Source: Streptomyces sp.
GTDB lineage: Bacteria > Actinomycetota > Actinomycetes > Streptomycetales > Streptomycetaceae
Reading direction: 5' to 3'
Length of the DNA stretch: 5,003 nucleotides
NCBI GenBank assembly: GCA_003519485.1
Contig: DOWQ01000661.1
Coordinates: 1 to 5,003, forward strand
Under the pieces are notes generated by a model, which saw only the letters and a program-made list of their open reading frames with translations, ran no database searches and had not been told where the DNA came from. Positions 1 through 5,003 of this stretch are shown piece after piece (positions within the stretch are counted from its first letter, which is position 1; each line of letters opens with the position of its first letter). A program made the position numbers and the translations under genes.

Positions 1-1841
1 TGCCCGCCACCCCGGAGCTGCTCGCGCAGGTCGCCGCCCTGCCGCCGGCCACCGACGCCCCCGGGGTGGACGAGACGCGCGCGGCGCAGTCCGAACGCGA
101 GTACGGGCTGCGCCGGCTGCTGCGCGGCTTCCGCGCGCCTCTGCTGCTCAGCCTGTTGCTGCTGGTCGTCGACGCGGGGGCCGGACTGCTGCTCCCGGTC
201 CTGATCCGGCACGGCATCGACGAAGGCGTGCAGCAACTCGCCCTCGGCGCGGTCTGGGTCGCCTCCGCGCTCGCGCTGGTCGTCGTGCTCGCCCAGTGGA
301 CCGCCCAGATCGGCGGCACCCGGCTGACGGGCCGTACGGGTGAGCGCATCCTCTACACCCTGCGTGTGAAGATCTTCGCGCAGCTCCAGCGGCTCGGCCT
401 CGACTACTACGAGCGCGAGCTGACCGGCAAGATCATGACTCGGATGACCACGGACGTGGACGCCCTGTCCACCTTCCTCCAGACGGGTCTGGTCACGGCG
501 GTCGTCTCCCTCTTCACCTTCCTGGGCATCCTCGTCGCGCTGCTCGTCATCGACCTCCAACTGGCGCTCGTCGTCTTCGCGTCGCTGCCGATCCTGATCA
601 TCGGCACGTTCTTCTTCCGGCGGTCGAGCGTCAAGGCGTACGAGCTGGCGCGCGAGCGGGTCAGTGTCGTCAACGGCGACCTCCAGGAGAGCGTCGCCGG
701 GCTGCGCATCCTGCAGGCGTTCCGCCGCGAGGACGTCGGCATCCGCCGGTTCACCGAGCACAGTGACGGCTACCGCCGGGCGCGGGTGCGCGGACAGTTC
801 CTGATCTCGGTCTACTTCCCCTTCGTGCAGCTCCTGTCGTCCGTGGCCGCGGCGGCCGTACTGATGGTCGGCGCGGGCCGGGTGGCCGGCGGGACGCTCA
901 CGGCCGGCGCGCTCATCGCGTACCTGCTCTACATCGAACTGTTCTTCGCGCCGGTGCAGCAGCTGTCGCAGGTGTTCGACGGCTACCAGCAGGCGTCGGT
1001 CTCGCTGGGGCGCATCCAGGAACTGCTGCGTGAGCCGACCACCACGGCCGAGGCCGAACACCCGCGCGAGGTGCACGAGCTGCGCGGCGAGATCGCCTTC
1101 GAGGACGTGCACTTCCGTTACAGCTCCGGTGACGGCGAGCCGGAGGAGGCGCTGTCGGGCATCGATCTGCGCATCCCGGCCGGGCAGACGGTGGCCTTCG
1201 TCGGCGAGACGGGCGCGGGGAAGTCCACGCTCGTCAAGCTCGTCGCCCGTTTCTACGACCCGTCCTCGGGCGCGGTCCTGGCCGACGGCACGGACCTGCG
1301 CGAGCTGGATCTGGCCGGCTACCGGCACCGGCTGGGCGTCGTCCCGCAGGAGCCGTACCTCTTCCCGGGCACGCTGCGCGACGCCATCGCGTACGGCCGT
1401 CCCGGCGCGACGGACGCGGAAGTGGAAGCCGCGGCGCGGGCGGTGGGGGCGCACGACATGGTCGCCTCGCTCGACGGCGGCTATCTCCACCAGATCGCCG
1501 AGCGCGGGCGCAATCTCTCCGCCGGGCAGCGGCAGCTGATCGCGCTGGCCCGCGCCGAGCTGGTCGATCCGGACGTGCTGCTCCTGGACGAGGCGACCGC
1601 CGCGCTCGACCTGGCGACAGAAGCCCTGGTCAACCAGGCGACGGACCGGCTGGCCGGCAAGCGGACCACCCTCGTCGTCGCGCACCGGCTCACCACCGCG
1701 GCCCGCGCGGACCGCGTCGTGGTGATGGACCACGGCCGTGTCGTGGAGGACGGCACCCATACCGAACTGCTCGCCGGGGACGGGCCGTACGCCCGGCTCT
1801 GGAAGGCCTTCGCTGGTGAACCGGAGGGCGCGGTCGCGTAA
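1..1841 (+). CDS. ABC exporter, transmembrane plus ATP-binding module (5' partial, probably second half of a fused two-module protein)
   Basis: This is a type IV (MsbA-like) ABC exporter module that would use ATP hydrolysis at the cytoplasmic membrane to move a substrate outward; the substrate cannot be told. Counting residues from a GTG at 66, about six hydrophobic segments lie between residues 24 and 300 (roughly 25-47, 58-78, 141-160, 161-180, 246-270, 278-298). The ATPase domain follows from about 340: A-loop Tyr352, Walker A GETGAGKST (380-388), Q-loop Gln428, signature LSAGQ (484-488), Walker B LLLDE with catalytic Glu509, D-loop AALD (512-515) and H-loop His540. All catalytic residues are present; the signature has Ala where LSGGQ is usual. 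The GTG at 66 has no Shine-Dalgarno sequence, and the frame stays open to base 3 with a protein-like linker (ATPELLAQVAALPPATD). I therefore treat the gene as starting outside the window. Fused tandem exporters of about 1,200 residues are familiar in Streptomyces. A separate half-transporter starting at 66 is the alternative. Confidence 0.92.
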   Translation, partial: PATPELLAQVAALPPATDAPGVDETRAAQSEREYGLRRLLRGFRAPLLLSLLLLVVDAGAGLLLPVLIRHGIDEGVQQLALGAVWVASALALVVVLAQWTAQIGGTRLTGRTGERILYTLRVKIFAQLQRLGLDYYERELTGKIMTRMTTDVDALSTFLQTGLVTAVVSLFTFLGILVALLVIDLQLALVVFASLPILIIGTFFFRRSSVKAYELARERVSVVNGDLQESVAGLRILQAFRREDVGIRRFTEHSDGYRRARVRGQFLISVYFPFVQLLSSVAAAAVLMVGAGRVAGGTLTAGALIAYLLYIELFFAPVQQLSQVFDGYQQASVSLGRIQELLREPTTTAEAEHPREVHELRGEIAFEDVHFRYSSGDGEPEEALSGIDLRIPAGQTVAFVGETGAGKSTLVKLVARFYDPSSGAVLADGTDLRELDLAGYRHRLGVVPQEPYLFPGTLRDAIAYGRPGATDAEVEAAARAVGAHDMVASLDGGYLHQIAERGRNLSAGQRQLIALARAELVDPDVLLLDEATAALDLATEALVNQATDRLAGKRTTLVVAHRLTTAARADRVVVMDHGRVVEDGTHTELLAGDGPYARLWKAFAGEPEGAVA

Positions 1842-1855
1842 CCGGAAGGGAAAGC

Positions 1856-1885
1856 CGAGTGTCTTTGATACCGAAGAGAAACTCG
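1856..1885. promoter_or_regulatory. Imperfect inverted repeat in an AT-richer stretch; candidate operator or promoter region
   Basis: Arms CGAGTGTCT (1856-1864) and AGAAACTCG (1877-1885) match as an inverted repeat at 8 of 9 positions around a 12-base centre. The stretch is visibly richer in A and T than its surroundings, as actinobacterial promoter regions often are. A TTGATA (1865-1870) inside the centre resembles a -35 hexamer, and TAGACC (1894-1899) weakly resembles a Streptomyces -10, but the 23-base spacing is too long for a normal housekeeping promoter. The stretch lies about 107 bases upstream of the solute-binding protein start, where a repressor operator for a sugar-uptake gene would be plausible. 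No regulator is encoded nearby. The repeat is seen directly; its function is inferred. Confidence 0.35.
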
Positions 1886-1931
1886 ACGTGACGTAGACCT
1901 GACGCCGCCGGACGGGGAGACTCAGGACTTG

Positions 1932-1959
1932 CGCCGCGCCCGGTCCGCCGGGCGCGGCG
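1932..1959 (+). terminator. Perfect 12-bp GC stem-loop between the exporter and the binding-protein gene
   Basis: CGCCGCGCCCGG (1932-1943) pairs perfectly with CCGGGCGCGGCG (1948-1959) around a TCCG tetraloop, which belongs to the stable UNCG class. It lies 90 bases after the exporter stop codon and ends 32 bases before the GTG start of the next gene. No T-run follows, but actinobacterial terminators often lack one. It could end exporter transcription. If the binding-protein promoter lies further upstream, it would instead sit in that gene's 5' leader. The hairpin is certain from the sequence; its role is inferred. Confidence 0.6.
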
Positions 1960-1976
1960 AGTTGTCATCCGGAGTT

Positions 1977-1981
1977 GAAGG
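1977..1981 (+). promoter_or_regulatory. Ribosome binding site that decides the GTG start at 1992
   Basis: GAAGG lies 10 bases before the GTG at 1992; a weaker GGAG is at 1971-1974. The GTG gives a textbook short lipoprotein signal peptide. The alternative TTG at 1929 would add 21 hydrophilic residues encoded largely by the 1932-1959 hairpin, so it is disfavoured. Confidence 0.6.
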
Positions 1982-1991
1982 CGGTATTGCA

Positions 1992-3266
1992 GTGCGACGG
2001 CGGTTCCTCGGTCTCATAGCGGCGGGTGTGTCGACCACCATGGCGTTGACCCTCTCGGCCTGCGGCGAAGACGCATCGGCCGGCGGCGGTGACGTCACCC
2101 TCAAGCTGATCGTCACCGAGTACGGTGACCGCTCGGGCACCAGCTCCAAGCGGTACTGGGACCAGCTGATCGGCGAATTCCAGTTCAAGCACCCCAATAT
2201 CGCGGTCGACGTCGACATCTACGACCGGGGCGAGGTCGACCGCAAGGTCGCCGCCCTGGTCAAGGACGGGCGGGCGCCGGACATGGCGCAGATCTCGACC
2301 TACGCCGACTACGCGGCCGACGACCAGCTCTACAGCGCGGACGAGCTGCTCTCGATCCCCGCACAGGCCGACTTCGTGTCCGCTGTCGCCGAGGCGGGCG
2401 AGGCCGACCGCCGGCAGTACGGCATGCCGTTCGTCGCCAGCACGCGGGTGTTCTTCTACAACAAGGACCTGCTCGCGCAGGCCGGTATCGAGAGCCCGCC
2501 GAAGACCTGGGAGGAGCTCCGGGCCGACGCGATCGCGCTCAAGCAGTCCGGCGTCAAGTCGCCGTACGGGCTGGCGCTCGGGCCGGAGGAGCCGCAGGCC
2601 GAGACGCTCAACTGGATGCTCAGCGGCGGCGGCGGCTACACCGACGAGATCGGCGCCTACACCATCGACGCACCGGAGAACATCCGGGCGTTCGAATGGC
2701 TGCGGGACGAGATGGTCGGCAAGGGGCTCACCAACCCCACTCCCGGCGAGGCCGACCGCCGGGACGTCTACGACGCCTTCGTCCGCGGCGACGTCGCCAT
2801 GGTCAACGGCCACCCGACGCTGATGCAGCTGGCCAGGGAGGGCGGCATCGACTTCGGAATGGCGCCGCTGCCCGGGAAGGACGGCGAGTCCGAGGCGACG
2901 ACCGGTGTCGCCGACTGGATGACGGCGTTCAAGAAGAACGGGCACCGCGAGGAGATCGGCGAATTCCTCGACTTCGCCTACAGCACGAAGAACGTGCTGA
3001 AGTTCGCGGCGCAGTACGACCTGCTGCCGGTGACCAACTCCGCCTTCGACGCGATGCGCGCCGACAAGACGCACAAGGACGTCTGGGAGTTCCTCGACCA
3101 GCTGCGCACCGCCCAGCTCTACCCCGTGGACAAGGTGTCCTGGGGCCCGACGGTCCGCAGCCTCCGCGAGAACATCGGCGGCACGGTGGAGCGGAACGGC
3201 GACCCGGGCAGCGTGCTGTCCCAACTCCAGCGCGAGGCGGAGACGACGGAGAACGCCGGCTCATAG
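1992..3266 (+). CDS. Family 1 extracellular solute-binding lipoprotein, probably for a sugar ABC importer
   Basis: This is a membrane-anchored receptor that would bind a solute, most likely a sugar or oligosaccharide, outside the cell and deliver it to an ABC importer. From the GTG at 1992 the protein has 424 residues, a normal length for the family. The signal peptide begins MRRRFLGL, has a hydrophobic core to about residue 20, and ends in lipobox LSAC with Cys24 as the lipidation site; this is the only cysteine. Family 1 (SBP_bac_1) hallmarks follow in order: PDMAQ near 96-100, GMPFVAST...FYNKDLLAQAGI at about 144-166 followed by PPKTWEEL, the AFVRGDVAMVNG block near 262-273, and TTGVADWMTAF near 303-313 followed by EEIGEFLDFA. 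The last two correspond to the family's usual 'GkaAM' and 'hpeeAwkFl' regions. No MalF/MalG-type permease or importer ATPase lies beside it, so its partners must be elsewhere; in Streptomyces the ATPase MsiK is known to serve several sugar importers. The ligand cannot be read from the sequence. Confidence 0.93.
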   Translation: MRRRFLGLIAAGVSTTMALTLSACGEDASAGGGDVTLKLIVTEYGDRSGTSSKRYWDQLIGEFQFKHPNIAVDVDIYDRGEVDRKVAALVKDGRAPDMAQISTYADYAADDQLYSADELLSIPAQADFVSAVAEAGEADRRQYGMPFVASTRVFFYNKDLLAQAGIESPPKTWEELRADAIALKQSGVKSPYGLALGPEEPQAETLNWMLSGGGGYTDEIGAYTIDAPENIRAFEWLRDEMVGKGLTNPTPGEADRRDVYDAFVRGDVAMVNGHPTLMQLAREGGIDFGMAPLPGKDGESEATTGVADWMTAFKKNGHREEIGEFLDFAYSTKNVLKFAAQYDLLPVTNSAFDAMRADKTHKDVWEFLDQLRTAQLYPVDKVSWGPTVRSLRENIGGTVERNGDPGSVLSQLQREAETTENAGS

Positions 3267-3298
3267 CCCCCGCCCGCTGCCGGGTCTGGCGGCGGGGG
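3267..3298 (+). terminator. Terminator-like hairpin directly after the binding-protein gene
   Basis: CCCCCGCC (3267-3274) pairs perfectly with GGCGGGGG (3291-3298). An inner GCC/GGC (3279-3281 with 3288-3290) can extend the stem across a 4-base bulge. The left arm begins on the base after the TAG stop. No T-run follows, as is common in actinobacteria. The position suggests it ends binding-protein transcription and separates that gene from the peptidase. Confidence 0.6.
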
Positions 3299-3308
3299 TG
3301 CCGCCCCG

Positions 3309-3328
3309 GTAGGTTCTCGGCGACCTAC
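3309..3328 (+). repeat. Short perfect inverted repeat upstream of the peptidase ribosome binding site
   Basis: GTAGGT (3309-3314) and ACCTAC (3323-3328) form a perfect 6-base inverted repeat around an 8-base centre; a T-G pair could extend it in RNA. It ends 20 bases before the peptidase start codon and 8 bases before its ribosome binding site. It could be a protein-binding site or a small leader hairpin. No clear -10/-35 pair is visible in the 50 bases between the terminator and the gene. Confidence 0.35.
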
Positions 3329-3336
3329 GCGAATAC

Positions 3337-3345
3337 AGGGGAGGG
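3337..3345 (+). promoter_or_regulatory. Strong purine-rich ribosome binding site of the peptidase gene
   Basis: AGGGGAGGG, containing the core GGAGG at 3340-3344, lies 4 bases before the ATG at 3349. The GGTGA that follows the core can also pair with the 16S anti-Shine-Dalgarno. A GTG at 3345 is in another frame that gives no credible protein, so the site supports the ATG. Confidence 0.7.
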
Positions 3346-3348
3346 TGA

Positions 3349-4779
3349 ATGCGCAAGGCGTGCAGATGGCTGCTGGCGCTCACGATGCTCATAGGCACCG
3401 TGAGTCTCGGCGGTGCGTCGGCGGTCGCGGCCACAGCCGCGGAGCCGGCCACCACGGACATCAAGGACCGGATCCTCGCGATCCGGGGGATGAGCCTCAT
3501 CGAGGAGAAGCCGGTCGAGGGCTACCGGTACTTCGTCCTCAACTACACCCAGCCGGTCGATCACCGGCGCCCGCACAAGGGCACCTTCCAACAGCGGATC
3601 ACGCTGCTGCACAAGGCCACCGACCGCCCGACGGTCTTCTTCACCTCCGGCTACAACGTCTCCACCAACCCGAGCCGCAGCGAGCCCACCCGGATCGTGG
3701 ACGGCAACCAGGTGTCGATGGAGTACCGCTTCTTCACCCCGTCCCGGCCCGACCCGGCCGACTGGTCGAAGCTGGACATCTGGCAGGCCGCCAGCGACCA
3801 GCACCGCATCCACCGGGCCCTGAAGAAGATCTACAGCGAGAACTGGCTCGCCACCGGCGGCAGCAAGGGCGGCATGACCGCCACCTACTTCCGCCGCTTC
3901 TACCCGGACGACATGGACGGCACCGTCGCCTATGTCGCGCCCAACGACGCGCGGAACGACGAGGACTCGGCGTACGACCGGTTCTTCGACCGGGTCTCCA
4001 CGCAGGAGTGCCGCGACGCGCTCGAAGCCGTGCAGCGCGAGGCCCTCGTCCGCCGTGACGAGATCGTCGACCGCTACGAGGAGTGGGCGTACGAGAACGG
4101 CGCCACCTTCACCACCGTCGGCAGCGCCGACAAGGCGTACGAGAACGTGGTCCTCGACCTGGTGTGGGCCTTCTGGCAGTACAGCTCCGAGGCCGACTGC
4201 GCCGAGGTGCCGAAGCCGACCGCCTCGACCGACGTGATCTACGACTACGTCGACTCGATCTCCGGCTTCTCCTTCTACACCGACCAGGGCCTCGCGCCCT
4301 ACACGCCGTACTTCTACCAGGCGGGCACCGAGCTCGGTTCGCCGTCCTTCGAGACGGCCCACCTGGACGACCTGCTGCGCTACCCCGGCATCTACCAGCC
4401 GCGCAGCTACGTCCCGCGGGACATCCCGATGACGTGGCGGGACAACGTCATGAAGGACGTCGACCGCTGGGTGCGGAACCGCGGCGAGCAGATGCTGTTC
4501 GTCTACGGCGAGAACGACCCGTGGGGCGCCGAACCGTTCCGCCTCGGCAAGGGCTCGGAGGACTCCTACGTCTTCACCGCGCCCGGTGCCAACCACGGCG
4601 CGAACGTCGCCGGGCTGGTCGGCCCGGAGCGGGACAAGGCCACGGCCGAGATCCTGGAGTGGGCGGGAGTGGCATCGCCCGAGGTCCGGCGGGACGCCTC
4701 CGAGGCGGAGCCGCTGGCGAAGCGGGACGCCGGGCTCGACCGGCAGGCCGACGAGCGACGGCACGTGCTGCGTCCGTAG
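3349..4779 (+). CDS. Secreted S37 family (PS-10-type) tripeptidyl aminopeptidase
   Basis: This is an extracellular serine exopeptidase of MEROPS family S37 (Pfam Peptidase_S37). Its type member is the PS-10 peptidase of Streptomyces lividans, which releases tripeptides from peptide N-termini. The 476-residue protein starts with a Sec-type signal peptide: Arg2, Lys3 and Arg6, a hydrophobic core at about 8-22, and AxA cleavage options after Ala27 (AVA) or Ala30 (ATA). No twin-arginine motif is present. The mature enzyme has an alpha/beta hydrolase arrangement: nucleophile Ser172 in GGSKGG (170-175), probable acid Asp390 in GENDPWG (387-393), and probable base His416 in GANHG (413-417). Asn-Tyr-Thr-Gln-Pro-Val-Asp (65-71) is a typical early motif of S28/S37-like enzymes. 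The only mature cysteines, Cys221 and Cys284, could form a disulphide. The C-terminal 35 or so residues are charged and look like a flexible tail. Hairpins on both sides suggest a single-gene transcript. The family is clear; exact specificity is carried over from the type member. Confidence 0.94.
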   Translation: MRKACRWLLALTMLIGTVSLGGASAVAATAAEPATTDIKDRILAIRGMSLIEEKPVEGYRYFVLNYTQPVDHRRPHKGTFQQRITLLHKATDRPTVFFTSGYNVSTNPSRSEPTRIVDGNQVSMEYRFFTPSRPDPADWSKLDIWQAASDQHRIHRALKKIYSENWLATGGSKGGMTATYFRRFYPDDMDGTVAYVAPNDARNDEDSAYDRFFDRVSTQECRDALEAVQREALVRRDEIVDRYEEWAYENGATFTTVGSADKAYENVVLDLVWAFWQYSSEADCAEVPKPTASTDVIYDYVDSISGFSFYTDQGLAPYTPYFYQAGTELGSPSFETAHLDDLLRYPGIYQPRSYVPRDIPMTWRDNVMKDVDRWVRNRGEQMLFVYGENDPWGAEPFRLGKGSEDSYVFTAPGANHGANVAGLVGPERDKATAEILEWAGVASPEVRRDASEAEPLAKRDAGLDRQADERRHVLRP

Positions 4780-4805
4780 CGGTACCCCGGACACTCGCAC
4801 CGCCG

Positions 4806-4846
4806 ACGGGCGGGCGCCGCGGAGGACAACCCCGGTGCCCGCCCGT
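4806..4846 (+). terminator. Strong terminator-like hairpin after the peptidase gene
   Basis: ACGGGCGGGC (4806-4815) pairs perfectly with GCCCGCCCGT (4837-4846). The stem continues inward through one G-T and three G-C pairs (4816-4819 with 4833-4836), giving about 14 bp around a 13-base loop. It starts 27 bases after the peptidase stop. No T-run follows. It is the longest stem in the window and probably ends the peptidase transcript; it would also fold if transcribed from the other strand. Confidence 0.75.
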
Positions 4847-4855
4847 ACGCGTGGC

Positions 4856-4920
4856 GGGTGCGTGAACCGGGTGCGTGACCGGGTGCGTGCCCTCGGTGCG
4901 CGAACCGGTGCGTGAGCCGG
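4856..4920. repeat. Imperfect tandem repeat, about five units of 12-14 bases
   Basis: Successive units begin at 4856 (GGGTGCGTGAACC), 4869 (GGGTGCGTGACC), 4881 (GGGTGCGTGCCCTC), 4895 (GGTGCGCGAACC) and 4907 (GGTGCGTGAGCC), followed by GG. All share the core GGTGCGYG. The array follows the peptidase terminator directly. Unit lengths vary between 12 and 14, so it does not keep a reading frame and is unlikely to be coding. It could have arisen by slippage, or be a cluster of protein-binding sites upstream of a gene beyond the right edge. Confidence 0.65.
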
Positions 4921-4955
4921 CTGAGGTGATGCGGCCGGCGCGCTGCGGGCCGCGT

Positions 4956-4990
4956 GACCCCGGCGCGGGGCGTAAGCGGGGCGACCCCGG
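4956..4990. repeat. Two adjacent small GC hairpins with a direct repeat GACCCCGG
   Basis: GACCCCGG occurs at 4956-4963 and again at 4983-4990. CCCCG (4958-4962) pairs with CGGGG (4966-4970) across three bases, and CGGGG (4977-4981) pairs with CCCCG (4985-4989) across three bases. The arms can also pair with one another in an alternative fold. The stems are short and such patterns arise easily in GC-rich DNA, so function is uncertain. No gene is visible between the tandem repeats and the right edge. Confidence 0.35.
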
Positions 4991-5003
4991 TTCGTGGCCA
5001 GGG

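Noticed and set aside
1865..1899. Housekeeping promoter from TTGATA (-35) and TAGACC (-10)
   Set aside because: The 23-base spacing is outside the usual range and the -10 match is weak, so I mention it only as part of a candidate regulatory stretch and do not call a promoter.
1929..1991. TTG start at 1929 extending the binding protein by 21 residues
   Set aside because: The extension is hydrophilic and encoded largely by the 1932-1959 hairpin, and it would bury the lipoprotein signal peptide. The GTG at 1992 has its own ribosome binding site and gives a normal signal peptide, although a GGGGAG at 1914-1919 is spaced acceptably for the TTG.
1965..3224. Long open frame on the - strand opposite the binding-protein gene
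   Set aside because: High GC content suppresses stop codons in antisense frames. The protein is a low-complexity run of V, L, R, G and A with no domain, and the + strand frame has clear family motifs.
3325..4800. Open frame of 491 codons on the - strand opposite the peptidase gene
   Set aside because: It mirrors the third-position GC bias of the peptidase gene, has a low-complexity composition and contains no recognisable motif. The + strand frame has a signal peptide and a catalytic triad.
4929..5003. Possible start of a new + strand gene (ATG at 4929 after GAGG, open to the right edge)
   Set aside because: The 25 codons give a Gly/Pro/Arg-rich peptide unlike a real N-terminus. GAGG is only 2 bases from the ATG, and the region folds into GC hairpins. 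It cannot be settled without sequence beyond the edge.
4985..5003. GGTTCG resembling a tRNA T-loop near the right edge
   Set aside because: The loop does not follow TTCRANY, the flanking bases do not form a 5-bp T-stem, and no anticodon arm is present.

Overview
The window looks like chromosomal DNA from Streptomyces or a close relative. By eye the DNA is very GC-rich, codon third positions are almost all G or C, GTG starts occur, and I found no in-frame TTA codon. Proteins with recognisable actinobacterial character fill about 90% of it, all on the + strand.

Layout. (1) Positions 1-1841 hold the C-terminal half (membrane domain plus ATPase domain) of an ABC exporter. Its frame is open through the left edge, so it is probably the second half of a fused, two-module exporter. 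(2) Positions 1842-1991 are a 150-base gap. It holds a comparatively AT-rich stretch with an imperfect inverted repeat, then a perfect 12-bp GC hairpin, then the ribosome binding site of the next gene. (3) Positions 1992-3266 encode a family 1 extracellular solute-binding lipoprotein, probably sugar-binding, with no permease gene beside it. (4) Positions 3267-3348 hold a terminator-like hairpin, a second short inverted repeat and a strong ribosome binding site. (5) Positions 3349-4779 encode a secreted S37 (PS-10-type) tripeptidyl aminopeptidase with a visible Ser-Asp-His triad. (6) Positions 4780-5003 are non-coding: a strong terminator hairpin, then about five imperfect 12-14-base tandem repeats, then two small GC hairpins.

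How the genes relate. The three proteins act at or outside the membrane: an exporter, an importer's binding lipoprotein, and a secreted peptidase. Hairpins separate each gene from the next, so three separate transcription units are more likely than one operon, and nothing seen ties them into one pathway. I find no mobile element, CRISPR array, tRNA or rRNA gene, and no convincing new multi-gene system. The most interesting leftovers are non-coding: the 1856-1885 repeat, the 1932-1959 hairpin, the 3309-3328 repeat and the 4856-4920 tandem repeats.
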